Below are positions 31,460-42,320 of a stretch of DNA of 64,000 nt, one piece after another. The position numbers and the translations under genes were made by a program. This DNA comes from Chondrus crispus (taxonomy: Eukaryota; Rhodophyta; Florideophyceae; Gigartinales; Gigartinaceae). The stretch spans positions 136,321 through 200,320 of the forward strand of contig NW_005179052.1 in NCBI RefSeq assembly GCF_000350225.1. Direction: 5' to 3'. The notes below the pieces were generated by a model. It saw only the letters and a program-made list of their open reading frames with translations. It was not told where the DNA came from and did not search any database. Within the stretch, counting starts at the first letter, position 1; each line of letters starts with the position of its first letter.

Positions 31460-32400
31460 AACAAAAACACAAAAACAAACGACTAGAAATCCCTTAACAG
31501 TACCTCAACTGGAAGATCAAAGGAGACAAGCCAACAATATACACGTCCCACAAACCGCAGGAATCGACACAATAATATACAAGGCAGGACTGCAAGACTG
31601 CGAACCGAGAAAAACACCATTGCCATACAAAGGTCCCTTCGATGCATCTATGAAGAAAAACATTTGCCACCACAGCAACGAAGCGAATTTCCACAAACAA
31701 TCGGAGACCTCAGATACATTTCAGACAGCGCAAGAGGAGACCTTCACACAGAAGTAAGACAATTTTCAAGCGTCATGCAGAAACCCATCACAGTACATGG
31801 AAGGATCCTCAAATGGCTCCTGACATACTTAAAGGAACGCGAACAAACTACATAACGTACATCCATGACAAACACCAGACTGAAAAAGCACTCTGCACGT
31901 ACGGTGTCTCAGATTTTGCAATTGACCCCTATCGAAAATCGAGAACCGGCATAGGTTACACATTTAACAATGCCCCAGTCACCTGCAAATCATCACGGCA
32001 GTCCACAGTAGCAATATCAACATGCGAAGCGGAATATCTTGTAGAATCACGAGCCACACAACAGACGCAATGAACAAGACGCACACTAGACGACGTTATA
32101 CAACCTGAAACGAAATTAACGCCATTAATGGTCGACGACCAAGCAGCAATGAATGTTGCCAAAAATGTTGCACTGACAAAGTGTAGGAAATACATAGACA
32201 TCGAGCCCCACCACGTCCAAGACCACATCAAGAAGGGAAACATAAGGGTCAAGCAGATACCCACCGCGGACAATGTCGCGGACCTATTCACTAAGATAAC
32301 CGGACCGCAACGCCACAACCACCTCACCAAATTACTACACAAATTTCTACATCTAACACCCCCACAAATTCCATCGGCGAATCCCGGGACTGTCTGACCG
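31460..32400 (+). pseudogene. Decayed copia remnant, same family as the element at 35357-40017
   Basis: Pieces of RT C-terminus and RNase H lie in shifting frames with stops: QYLNWKIKGDKPTIY (~31500), IGDLRYISDSARGD (~31705), ILKWLLTYLKE, SRTGIGYTFNNAPVTCKSS, ISTCEAEYLVESRATQQ and NVADLFTKITGP (~32280). These align with TYLGWQIRRDAQGSIH, ILGDLRYVVDSTRYD, LSTCEAEYIAASRAAQQ and NPADLFTKALGP of the intact copia element. It is therefore an older, truncated relative. Confidence 0.85.
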
Positions 32401-32432
32401 CACACACACAATTCACAAATGCACTTTACGGG

Positions 32433-32540
32433 TGTCCGACCGCACAGGACAGCCTGTCATTAGAGGGAATATATATAGAATGATGCGACGACGAGTAAAG
32501 ATGAGGAGGTCATTGGACCCCGCGTGCACACATCGTCTAC
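32433..32540 (+). repeat. Diverged 3' LTR of the copia remnant
   Basis: It begins TGTCCGACCGCACAGGACAG and contains GCGACGACGAGTAAAGA. The intact copia LTR, read on its own strand, begins TGACGGACCGCAAGGACAGA and contains GCGACGACGAGTAAAGA. Its position just after the RNase H remnant fits a 3' LTR. The right boundary is approximate. Confidence 0.6.
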
Positions 32541-33291
32541 AGTTCTACTTACTGCAGATATAAGCAGAGCTCCTCAGTAGCTGTCCTGGCCGTGCGGATC
32601 ATCGCACTGTAAGGGACAATGTCGGTGTCCGAAAATACTTCGAGATGTTGTGAGGGACGGTGGCGGCGGCCGACAGCAAAGGTGAAGAACATTTCGAGTT
32701 AGACACGACTGAATACTTGTAGATACTGTAGAGGGAAGCCAAGGACGGAGCGGAAGAAAGAAAGCGACCCACAATCATTGAACCACGAATAACGTTCAGC
32801 ATTGGTGAGCCTTCAAGTGTAGAGCATCTGCTCGTCATTCCACAGTCGTGCGAGTCCCCCCCCCCCCCCTACCCCACGAGTCTCGCCGCCACTACTCACA
32901 ACACTACTCACAACAACAATTACTTATCCAGCCTGTGAACATATTCCTTGGGAAACGATACAATCACCTTGGGAAACCCATGCAAACTCCTCTTCGAATC
33001 ATATCGTTGTCAGTGGATTTAGTTGAGGTTATCGTAGGGGCACCAGGGGTTTGTGCACGAGTATGTGGCTCGGACCACTTTTGCACAGCCTCCCTGCCGA
33101 ACAACTGCTGGTGTACGAGGTATGGACGTCATATCCAATAATACTGTTCACTCCCGAAGATCTTGCAGTTGACTATGGAGAGTACCTTCATCCTCAAGCA
33201 TGTTCGGGAGACCTCTTGCTTTCTCCTGACACTATCGTATTGCATTTCCTTGCCACCATATTTCGAGAACTGAGTCAGGCCTGCACCTTGC
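32541..33291. other. Intergenic sequence; no supported gene
   Basis: Short ORFs only. A 14-base C homopolymer occupies 32856-32869. Confidence 0.5.
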
Positions 33292-33358
33292 NNNNNNNNN
33301 NNNNNNNNNNNNNNNNNNNNNNNNNNNNNNNNNNNNNNNNNNNNNNNNNNNNNNNNNN
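33292..33358. other. Assembly gap
   Basis: 67 undetermined bases, followed immediately by a 13-base G run (33359-33371). The ORFs that seem to cross it are artefacts. Confidence 0.99.
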
Positions 33359-33371
33359 GGGGGGGGGGGGG

Positions 33372-35271
33372 CAGGAACAAGAACGCGGTTCTATGTCTCG
33401 TATTTCACCCCATCCTGATGCAGAATGCAATGCCCCTACACAAATAATCACAGAAGCGAGTATTGTACTGTGCAGTACTGCCATCATACTGACAGTATAT
33501 CTCGAGTTGCTGCCTTCTTGGACTGTGCTTAACAACGGTACTGTACATTTACGGATGCAAAAGTCTTTTCTCTCATGGAGCCCTATTTTGATAGCGAGTG
33601 AACCCTCAGTTCGTCTCGGGGCGAGGCCCTGACCGTCTTCACGTTTAAAGATAACCGCTCATTTCCGTTGAAACGAAGAACATTAAAGGAAATGCTTCTT
33701 ACCTCGAATGACGCTCAACAAAAGTTGGCTTCTTTTCGGCTTCTTGATTGTCGCTGCAGTTTGCATCAATCTCATCGACAGTAAAGCCCGGAACATTCCC
33801 AGGGGAAATGGTAGCGGCATTGCTGTATGATAACAAATGAGTATTCATGGAACATCCACTGTGGACCGCACCAGAAGCTCATAGAAGAGCTAATACTTCA
33901 CAACTGCTGATGCAAATTTGTATTGCTGAAAATCGGAGACCATGTGAAGCGGCAACTACTATTGGGTGTACTGTACGCGTGATTCAGTAAAGGATGAGCA
34001 GCACGAAAACAACATAATATGCTGTACAGTGACGAAGAGACTTTTATCAATTTTCAAAGGCTTTAGAGCAGCCATCAGTTTGCACACCTAAGTTTGACTA
34101 CGTCCTACTTCGCTCGCCCTTCCTACAAATTGAGAAACGTACGCATACTGCCTTAACTTCCTAGTATAGAGCAGGAAATCCTGATTTGATGGGCTTGTTT
34201 CCGGCGGTGAAGTACATATTCGCTGACAATGCAAACGCTTTCACACTGCTGATACCGAAAGTAAGAGGACACACGCATCATTCATTGTAAAATGCGAACA
34301 CTCAACAGAGGGGTTTACTGGTATACCTCTTCTGGCGGATTCTTTTCTGAGTCCACTGTCTAAATGCCGAAGGCCAATGTACTTTAACAGCACAAATAAG
34401 ACCCCTACAGCCTAAACAAAGGTGCAGCTCGAAGCACTTCTGAAGTACAATGCCGTACAGTGCTAAACAATATTTTCAGCAGCTGATATAGATCACGAGA
34501 ACGCCATTCCATCCCGTAGTATTCGTACAAGCATAAATTGAGTAGTCACATCACCATTGCTTTGTGGTGTACCTGACTTTCTTTTCGTGCCTGTTGGAAA
34601 CCTTTTTAGATGGCGAACCAATGTTACGGAACTCGATGTGGGACTGGAGTCCGTAGCATTGGCTATGCATTGTGCTAGTCTTCAAGCCTTTCCATTCTCA
34701 GGGCTTTGTCGTGTGGTACTCAATGTATTACCTTCGTCCATAGCTTTCACCCATGTGCGAAATCAAATGTGTAACTAGGCAAAGAGAGGCATACTCCTGT
34801 AAACGCTTGTCTTCTTCTCTGTTTGGGCTGTCTCAAGTGAACAGAAGAGAGCAAACAAAATCAGTATTACTGGAAATACAACGCCCAACGCGAAAATACC
34901 AAAACAAGAGAATGTGGTAGTAGGAGCATTCTCACTTCGACTGTCAAAAGGGAGAAACCCTCACCTTACGGCTGACGAAAGTGATGATTTTTATCAGCTG
35001 CTGTGGCTTCAAGTCTCTCAGAGATGTCACATTTCTTGCCTACCGTCGTCTCGCTGTAGTGGCTCTCTTGAGATTGATTTCACGAAAGATTACTTTCCCA
35101 AGAGGTTGCTTTGAAGCGTTACTGTGCAGGAAAACCACATAAACAATATGGAACATTATTGTAAGATTTCAGCTTTTTTCACCCCTTGCATGCAGGAGTG
35201 ATGTAACAAGCGTTGTCATGAAGGCGAACGGTTTCCCGATATTCGTTATCCTTCATATCCCTAGTAGTCCA
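33372..35271. other. Intergenic sequence; no supported gene
   Basis: Lower GC than its surroundings. ORFs are short and lack recognisable motifs in any frame. Confidence 0.5.
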
Positions 35272-35355
35272 TATGTTCACTTTGGTGAACATAAGCAACA
35301 TAAGAGATGCTGTCCAAAAAAATAAAATTTGCTTATGTTCACTAAAGTGAACATA
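35272..35355. repeat. Nested inverted repeat (hairpin) abutting the copia LTR
   Basis: 26-bp arms at 35272-35297 and 35330-35355 are reverse complements with one mismatch, around a 32-bp loop. Each arm is itself nearly palindromic (ATGTTCAC..GTGAACAT). The right arm ends one base before the copia LTR at 35357. Confidence 0.9.
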
Positions 35356-35356
35356 A

Positions 35357-35468
35357 TGATAAATCGTAATCCTCATGGTTCGGTCTTTACTCGTCGTCGC
35401 CGTCTCGTGGGTCTAAGTACCGCGTGTGACAGACTGTAATGCGGACAGTCTGTCCTTGCGGTCCGTGA
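35357..35468 (-). repeat. 3' LTR of the copia element
   Basis: 112 bp matching 39906-40017. The gag-pol stop codon (35413) lies inside it, so the ORF's last ~18 residues are LTR-encoded. Confidence 0.88.
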
Positions 35469-38400
35469 CGCGTGCACCCTTCAGCGTCTGATGAAGAGAT
35501 TTGCGGTCCGTCAGTCCCAGGGGACGCTGAGGGGTGCGCGCGGATGTGGAGCTGGGGTGTGCTCTTGGATCCGGGCTGCGGGTGCCGTTTGGTTGGATGA
35601 TTTGACACAGCTCCTTGAACCGAATGGGGCCTAGCGCTTTGGTGAACAGGTCGGCGGGGTTGTGCACGGTGGGGATGTGCTCTGCTGCTATGTTCGCGAT
35701 CTGAATGTGATGCTGGAGGTGGTGGTGCCTCACATCGATGAGTTTGCGGCGACGTGTGGGGGCCGAGTTTTCGGCTATCTGGATCGTTGATTTGTTATCT
35801 ATGAAGATGGTGGTGGGATGTTGTTGGGGGTGCTGCATGTCCGCGAGCAGTCGGCGGAGCCATAGTGTTTGTTGAGCTGCGCGGGAGGCAGCTATATATT
35901 CAGCTTCACATGTAGATAGGGCCACGACGTCTTGCGGAGAGGAGGTCCATGCTATCAGTGAGTGCCCGATTGTGTGGATAATTCCTGTGAGTGACTTGCG
36001 ACTTTTCGCGTTTGCGTATTCGGCGTCGCTGTACGTTCGGAGGCAGACTGGTGAGCTGGCGTGGTAGGATATGGTTTGGGCCTTGGTGCCCTTGAGATAC
36101 CGTAGTAACCATTTGAGCTGATGCCAGTTTGCTTGTGTCGGTTGCTGGCTGTGACGTGTGAGCTGGTTGGTGGTATGATATGCGTCATATCGAGTGCTGT
36201 CGACGACATATCTCAGGTCTCCGAGGATGGAGCGATAGTGGCTGGCTAGGGTGGGGGAAATGGGTGCCGTCTCGTTCAGTGTTGTTTTGTTTGGTTTTTG
36301 CGGCGCGGGTGTGGTTTTGGGGTTGCATTCGGCCATGTTGTGCTTCTGGAGAATAGTTTCGATGGCCTGTTGTTGTGATACGTGTATGCTGCCTTGTGCA
36401 TCTCGTCTGATCTGCCAACCGAGATACGTGGTTGGAAAACCGAGGTTCTTGATGGTGTACTTCTTCTGCAGCGTGGCCAGGAGGTCGTCGATTAGACGTT
36501 GGTTCGACGCGGTGACTAAAAAATCGTCCATGCTGACGGTGACGAGCAGCGTGCCGTCGGCCTTGGCGCTGGTGAACAGGCAGGGGTCACTGTCGCATTG
36601 GCGGTAGCCGTGCGATTTGAGGTGTTTTTGCAGTCCGGATGTGTAGCGGTGTCCTGCTGAGCGGCCTCCGTAGAGATTGCCGAGAAGCTGTCCCGCTTGG
36701 TGGGGATGTTTCATTGAGCCGTCAAATCGTGGGTGCTGGCGGACGTAGACGGGGAATTTTTGGTCGTGGGACTCATGGAGGTATGCTGCGGTGATGTCCA
36801 TGTATTGTAAGGGCCATTGGTTTGCTGCTGCAATTGCGAGTAAGGTGCGTACAGATGTCTTTTCGGCCATGAATGTGGACGTTTTCTTTGGGTCGAAGTG
36901 CTGTCCTGCCTTCATGCGGTCACCTCGTATAGAGCAACGGGCTTTGCGTTTCGCGATTTTGCCGTCAGGTGTGCGCTTGTACCGGTATGTCATGGTTAAT
37001 GGGATGAGCTTCACATTGGGCGGCACTTTTGTCGCTGGGATCCATTTGATAGTGCGCTGTTTGTCTAGGGTGTCTAGCTCGTCGTTGTGTGCTGCTGCCC
37101 ATTGTTGGGCGTCCGGGTATTTGCGCGCTGCTTGTACGTGCCGGGGAGCGGTGGTGGTGGCGTCGATTTTGCTGGGCAGTGGGTTGTGTCTTGTTGGTGT
37201 GCGCGTGCCTTGGCGCTTTTTGTGTCGTGGGGTTGTGACATTGAAAGCTCGGCTGGACGTGTGCTTGGGGTCCTGGTGCCTGGCGTATGGTCGGAAGTCG
37301 ATTGCCCTGATGATGCGGTATCGGGGGTTGTGTATAGTGAGGGTCATGACGTGGGTTTCCGATATGGGGTACATATATCTTGCGGGTTCGCTGCGCCCTT
37401 GTAGTTTGGTTTTGTGGGCGTGTATGGGGGCAGTGCCGATTTGCCCGAATGCGAAGATGCGGGTCATGTGGGCTGGGCGTCCGTGCCAGAGTGTCCATGG
37501 ACTTTGTTGGGTGGCGCTATGCCGCATGATGTTGTATTTGAAGGCTACATCTCGTACTGCATCTTCCCAGAATTTTGGTGGGAGATCGGCGTGGTGTAAC
37601 GCGGCGCGCGCATTTGTGAAGAGCGTCTTATTGATCCTCTCTGCTATGGAGTTCTCTTGTGGTTGATGGGGCGTGTTTGTGATGTGCTGTATGCCGTGCG
37701 AACTGTACGTGGCCTTGGCATGTGACGATGTGAATTCCTTGGCGTTGTCCGTTCTGTATGCGATCGGGAGTTTGTTTTGTATGGCTAGGGTTTTGAATAG
37801 TTGGGGAATTATTGTGTTGACCTCCTGTCGGCGTCGTAGGTAGTATGTGACGAGATACCGACTCGCTGTGTCAATGCATGTGAAGATGTGTTCGTTTCCA
37901 TGGGTCGAGGGTGGGGAGATTGGGCCGCAGGTGTCCGAGCTGAGCTGTTCCGCTATCTGCTGGGAGTGGTGTGCGAGCTGGTGTGGTTGGGGTTGTTGCC
38001 TAGCGTGTGCGCACGAGGAGCAACTGATGGGGGGCGGCGCGCCTTGGAGGCTTGGCGGAAGGTTGGGAATGGTTCGTTCTTTTGCCATGCGCTGTAGCGC
38101 TTTGGGGGGCGCGTGGTTGAGTGCTAGATGCCAGTCATATGCTCTGGCTGTGTTGTGCGTGATCTGTTTGGGTGTGTAGGGGTTGGCCGTGTGGAAGTGT
38201 TGGATGTTGGGTGCCCGTCTTTTTGCCGTACTGGTGTTGGGGAGTAGGCGGGGGTTTGTTGTGTTGACGTTGTCTGTGGTGGGGTTTGTGGTGTTTCGCT
38301 GTGTTGGGGGGGCGTGCGTGCGAGGGGGGTGCTTGGATGGTGCTCGGGGTCGGGTGCGAGCTCCTTTAGCTGTGTGTGCTTTGGTTCTTTTGCGGGGGGT

Positions 38401-39645
38401 CCAGGCGTATGCCTGGAGTATGTTGTGCCAGGGGGCTGTGCCGATTACTGTGTTGTCACGGTCTCGTATGCATGCTTGTTGGTGATTGAACGTGACCGTG
38501 CAGTTTAGTGACGTGAGAGAGTGTACGGATACTAGCGTATACGGTATTTGGGGGCTGTGGACCGCTCGGAGGCGTATTCGGTGTCCTCTATTCGTATAAG
38601 TCTGTATTGTGCCGGCGTGCGTGCATGGTGTGGAGTGGTTAGTGGCTGTGATTGATTTGGTGGGGCGAGGTAATCGCCTCATGCGTGGGAACGGTCGGGA
38701 GGTGTGGGTGGGGTGTGCCGCTGAGTCGAGTATGAACATACCCTCTGCTGAGTATGTTTCGTTGTCGTCTGATTCGGGGTCGACGGTTTCCTGGTCTGGT
38801 TGTGTCAGGAAAGGTGGTTCCTGTACAACTCGGGCTTTGGGCAATGCTTTCTTGCGCGAGGCCTTCTGGTGTCGCGGGTGTGTCGGATCGCGGCAGTCGG
38901 CGTCGGTGTGCTGCGGGCGCCGGAAACCTTTGGAGATGTGGTGTCGACAGGCGTTGGGGTGGTATGTCATGTGGTGGCGTGTGATGTGCCTTGGTGCGCG
39001 TTGTCGCGGTGTGCGAGTGTATTCGGGTTGTGCTGGTGTTGCTGATTGCCAAGGGTTGCTTGGTTGGATGGCTAGGCGATAGTTGTCGATCCTGTTGTAC
39101 TTGTGCACGAAGTCTTTGATGCTCTTCGGTTGGAGGGAGAGCAGCTGGAGACCTATTTGTGCTGTGTTGGGGTTCTTTTTCAGGCCGTCTATCATGTAGT
39201 CCACTGTGGTGGATTGGTTGGCTATATCGGGGAAACGGGCGGCTATCATTTGTGCTCTGATAGCTTCGTGGCGTTTGACGTATTCGTATACAGTCTGCCC
39301 TTCCTCGATTTGGCATTGCTCGGCCAGTTGCTTGAGATAAATGTGGTCGCTGGCATTTGTGGTGTCAAGGTGAACTGTGAGTTTTTGAAGGATGTCGTAC
39401 GGGGTGGGTTGTTCGTCGGGCATTAGCAACAGGTCGAGGATGTCTGCGGGGATAGTCGCTATCATCTTGCCGATAAGCGTGTGTTTCGCTATCGTGTGTG
39501 TGTGTACGTCTTGCTCATTGTCGGGGGTGGGCGGGTTGCCTTCTAGGTGATCAATGGCGTCGTGTGTGTATGCGGCTGATCGGAGTGCGATGAGCCAGGG
39601 ACCGTAATTCGACGGTTCGAGTTTGGGGATGTCACGGCGGTCCAT
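35413..39645 (-). CDS. Copia Gag-Pol polyprotein
   Basis: 1,410 codons from ATG 39643-39645. The frame extends upstream but without ATG. Gag region: residues ~1-230, typical copia Gag helices (QLAEQCQIEEGQTVYEYVKR). I see no canonical CCHC knuckle, only a His/Cys-rich stretch. Protease: FILDSAAHPTH near 305, with DSAA where DSGA is usual. Integrase: zinc domain WHLALNHAPPKAL with CSSCAHAR, then the DDE residues in SSDTCGP (~571), RTDNAKEF (~632) and ENSIAER (~662). RT: YMDITAAYLHESHD, LYGGRSAGHRY, catalytic VSMDDF (~1040) where most copia have YVDD. RNase H: TYSDAEYANAKS (~1208), LSTCEAEYIAAS, FIDNKSTIQ, DLFTKALG. The single intact frame suggests a recently active copy. Confidence 0.93.
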   Translation of the reverse strand: MDRRDIPKLEPSNYGPWLIALRSAAYTHDAIDHLEGNPPTPDNEQDVHTHTIAKHTLIGKMIATIPADILDLLLMPDEQPTPYDILQKLTVHLDTTNASDHIYLKQLAEQCQIEEGQTVYEYVKRHEAIRAQMIAARFPDIANQSTTVDYMIDGLKKNPNTAQIGLQLLSLQPKSIKDFVHKYNRIDNYRLAIQPSNPWQSATPAQPEYTRTPRQRAPRHITRHHMTYHPNACRHHISKGFRRPQHTDADCRDPTHPRHQKASRKKALPKARVVQEPPFLTQPDQETVDPESDDNETYSAEGMFILDSAAHPTHTSRPFPRMRRLPRPTKSITATNHSTPCTHAGTIQTYTNRGHRIRLRAVHSPQIPYTLVSVHSLTSLNCTVTFNHQQACIRDRDNTVIGTAPWHNILQAYAWTPRKRTKAHTAKGARTRPRAPSKHPPRTHAPPTQRNTTNPTTDNVNTTNPRLLPNTSTAKRRAPNIQHFHTANPYTPKQITHNTARAYDWHLALNHAPPKALQRMAKERTIPNLPPSLQGAPPPISCSSCAHARQQPQPHQLAHHSQQIAEQLSSDTCGPISPPSTHGNEHIFTCIDTASRYLVTYYLRRRQEVNTIIPQLFKTLAIQNKLPIAYRTDNAKEFTSSHAKATYSSHGIQHITNTPHQPQENSIAERINKTLFTNARAALHHADLPPKFWEDAVRDVAFKYNIMRHSATQQSPWTLWHGRPAHMTRIFAFGQIGTAPIHAHKTKLQGRSEPARYMYPISETHVMTLTIHNPRYRIIRAIDFRPYARHQDPKHTSSRAFNVTTPRHKKRQGTRTPTRHNPLPSKIDATTTAPRHVQAARKYPDAQQWAAAHNDELDTLDKQRTIKWIPATKVPPNVKLIPLTMTYRYKRTPDGKIAKRKARCSIRGDRMKAGQHFDPKKTSTFMAEKTSVRTLLAIAAANQWPLQYMDITAAYLHESHDQKFPVYVRQHPRFDGSMKHPHQAGQLLGNLYGGRSAGHRYTSGLQKHLKSHGYRQCDSDPCLFTSAKADGTLLVTVSMDDFLVTASNQRLIDDLLATLQKKYTIKNLGFPTTYLGWQIRRDAQGSIHVSQQQAIETILQKHNMAECNPKTTPAPQKPNKTTLNETAPISPTLASHYRSILGDLRYVVDSTRYDAYHTTNQLTRHSQQPTQANWHQLKWLLRYLKGTKAQTISYHASSPVCLRTYSDAEYANAKSRKSLTGIIHTIGHSLIAWTSSPQDVVALSTCEAEYIAASRAAQQTLWLRRLLADMQHPQQHPTTIFIDNKSTIQIAENSAPTRRRKLIDVRHHHLQHHIQIANIAAEHIPTVHNPADLFTKALGPIRFKELCQIIQPNGTRSPDPRAHPSSTSARTPQRPLGLTDRKSLHQTLKGARVTDRKDRLSALQSVTRGT

Positions 39646-39891
39646 GATGATGGGATTGGAGTGGGCGCGTGGGGCGCGTGGGTTTTGCGGTGGTATGTAG
39701 AGGAGGTCTGCGGGAGGCAGTGGGGGGGTTGATGAGGATTCGGGACGGGGCTGCCTTGTGTTGGGCGTTTCCGTTCCGGCTTGCTTGTGCACTGGGGGTT
39801 GGCTGCGGCGGGTGCGTGCCGGTCCTGCGTGCTTGGGGTAAGCGCGATCCAGTTTGTTATTCGATGTTCGGAGTGTTGCGTAGTGAAGCGA

Positions 39892-39905
39892 AGCGGGCCA
39901 TAACC
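39892..39905 (-). other. Primer-binding site (half initiator tRNA-Met type)
   Basis: On the minus strand GGTTATGGCCCGCT follows the LTR end TTTATCA without a spacer. Drosophila copia has GGTTATGGGCCC at this place, which pairs with the anticodon-loop region of initiator tRNA-Met. Confidence 0.75.
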
Positions 39906-40017
39906 TGATAAATCGTAATCCTCATGGTTCGGTCTTTACTCGTCGTCGCCGTCTCGTGGGTCTAAATACCGCGTGTGACAGACTGTAATGCGGACAGTCT
40001 GTCCTTGCGGTCCGTCA
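39906..40017 (-). repeat. 5' LTR of the copia element
   Basis: 112 bp, TG...CA ends on both strands (TGATAAATCG...GGTCCGTCA). It is very short for an LTR. It contains the inverted pair GACAGACTGTAATGCGGACAGTCTGTC. Confidence 0.9.
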
Positions 40018-40107
40018 CTTCGATCGCAGTTTCGTACAAAAGTTTCGCTTGTCTCTAGCGTCACAACCCACCCCTCGTACCCCTAGCGCAAAATATTCTG
40101 AGGTTAA

Positions 40108-42320
40108 TCATGGCCTGTGTGCTTGAATTCTCATCCTGACTTCCCGCATAATAGAGGGTTTAAACAAGCACATTTCTGATTTTCTCTTTCTCGCACTAGT
40201 AAACCGAGAAGCCCACTGTCCGGCAATAGCCAGCACAATCCGAAGTCCTTCTCTTGAAAACAACGTCGCGTATTCGCTTATCGTGCGTTCCAATAAAGCC
40301 TTTCTAACAAGATCATACGTCATGAAGTCACACTCGGTCAGCTCTCCTTCATAGAAAAAGGCTTCCCTACCAACACCATTGCCTTTTGCTTCCCTCCACT
40401 TCACATCCCCGCCACTTCCAACGCACAAGCCCGAAAAATTGGCAACCGTGTCCAACTGATTCCATTTCCGGGAACAAACAATTTGGCATCAAAGGCTTTG
40501 ATCGTTTGCGCTGCTTGTATCAAGTTCAATGTCCTCGCCACATACATCATTGTTGATCCCAAATCCGACAGAATTCTCACACGTCTGAACCGAGCGTAAA
40601 TTTCATTCCTCTCCAGTGCCGCTACGTTGAGCAAAAAAGTGGCCCTCCCGAAATGTTCATGTCAATCAGATTCTCCGCCCTACCAATCAAGTCCTCGATT
40701 TCTTCAGTCTGGTTAGACATCGCTGTGCCACTTTCCACAACCCTCGTGCCTCCCGTAAGCAGTGGTTCTCTCACAGTGAGACACCCATCACGGAGACTCA
40801 CGCATTGCTTCTGCATAACCGACAGAGCATCTCTTTCCCACGATACGGTCAACAGTATAAGGCAACTTCTTGTCTCTCCCAGAAAGGGTCACAGGCCCCA
40901 GTGTCAAGGCAGACTGCTCCAGAAGTCTCCCACTCTCAACTGCAAGTTTGCAAAGTTTCTTTCGGAACGGTTTCCATCCCGGCCACAAAATCATGCGCAC
41001 TCCCTCTTATCGCTGAATCCAGAATCCGCAAACCCGAGTCTATTGCGAGTCTCAACGTACGGAATTCCACTCCTTCCATGATAGCTCCGCAGACAGACCC
41101 ACAACTTTCTCCCACATTGTTTTCCTTTCTCCACTTTTAAACAAAACAGGTCTCCAAGCCCTGGCCTGTGCATCTTCCTTTCCTTGCACTCATCTTCCAA
41201 GTTTTGTTCGCGAGCTCAATCAGCTCCCCGATCTTCTTCACCATTCGGGTCTCACTCGACACCAAATGAAAGCACCGTTCCTGCAGCGGGAACGCACTCA
41301 GACTGACGATGCTTCTCCCCTCCACAATTTCCCCAAGGAAGTTCTCCCTGATCCCCAGCTGCTCCTGCAGATTATCCAGTGCAAAATCATTGTGCGGCAA
41401 CGGCTCGAACTCTCTTTCCTCCAGCTTGGTGTTCTGGGCCTCCGTTTTTGACATGTCAACGTTATGCATAACGTCACCCCCCATGTTCACCAAGATCGCC
41501 AGCCACTCCACTCTCTCGATATGAAACCCCTCCATTTCTTTCACCAATGAAACCTGCATCTCCTGCATGATCCCCGATAGATTCAGAGCGTACGACCTGT
41601 ACCCGTTTTCAGCTGACTCCATCATATTTACCTGTCTTGCGTCAAACGGAAAACCCCAGCCTGACCCGGCCACCCCTCGCAATACTTCTGTCTTCGACAC
41701 ATCTGAGTCTTCACCCGTCAGTAGGCAACTTCCCAGTCACAGCACTAATCCAGCCATGGCTAACACTCGGCTTACAGCGTAGTCCCGTTGATTCTCGTAC
41801 TGCTGCATATTGTTCAAACCTGACAAATCTTCGTCCTCTTTTGCGGCAACTCGAAACTCCTTCACCCACCCTCCCAGCCCTTGCGCAGCAAACGCTACAG
41901 ACCACCGCAGGCAACCCTCCTCTGGTTTGTAAGACACCTGACGCGCTTTCGGCACACTCTCTCCCCCAAAGCATTGCCGCAACACCGTATGATACACGTA
42001 TCGGATTGTTATGGACAGTACACGCACCAGTATCATTGTGCCCTGGAGAAAAATGTCGCCTTGCCATGAGAGTATGTGGTGATATCCATGTTCTCGATGT
42101 GCAGGTGACAACGGGAATTTCCACGAAAAAGGCGATTCTCGATGAGTTTGTCGCTGACTAACAGCTCATCCGCCATCTCATCCTCAGACAGGACCTCCGT
42201 TTCACAATGTCCTTCGTTCTTGGCCTTTCCTCGCCTGCGCTTCTCTTTGCTCTCTTCGGCATCCAGAAGCTTTTTAACTTTCACTTGGAAGCTCACGCCA
42301 CAAACACACGAAGCTGCCAC
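40108..42320 (-). pseudogene. Probable decayed gene of unknown family, frame-broken
   Basis: A chain of overlapping minus-strand ORFs (42320-42033, 42111-41737, 41700-41137, 41200-40991, 41000-40788, 40852-40622, 40634-40401, 40455-40108) keeps a protein-like composition with short overlaps. The opposite strand looks like shadow. The 187-codon piece (41700-41137) is helical and Glu/Leu/Asn-rich, with likely coiled coil. No catalytic or binding motif is recognised. It could be a pseudogene with many frameshifts or a real gene with several small introns. No function is assigned. Confidence 0.3.

Larger units (their letters stand above)
35357..40017 (-). mobile_element. Copia-type retrotransposon with an uninterrupted gag-pol ORF
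   Basis: A 4,661-bp element bounded by 112-bp direct repeats (35357-35468 and 39906-40017) that begin TGATAAATCG on the plus strand. On the minus strand the 5' LTR is followed at once by GGTTATGGCCCGC, a copia-style primer-binding site for a half-molecule of initiator tRNA-Met. A single gag-pol ORF fills the interior. The LTRs differ at two or three positions by eye (AAGTAC/AAATAC, GTGA/GTCA). I see no clear target duplication at the flanks. Confidence 0.92.

Noticed and set aside
33051..33632. ORF of 193 codons
   Set aside because: It spans the run of undetermined bases and a G homopolymer, so the frame is not real.
36791..37666. 291-codon plus-strand ORF
   Set aside because: It is antisense to the copia Gag-Pol frame, which carries all the catalytic motifs. 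It lies inside conserved RT and integrase coding sequence.
39906..40017. Plain segmental duplication of 112 bp (with 35357)
   Set aside because: The copies have TG/CA ends, enclose a gag-pol ORF, and are followed by a copia-type primer-binding site, so they are LTRs.
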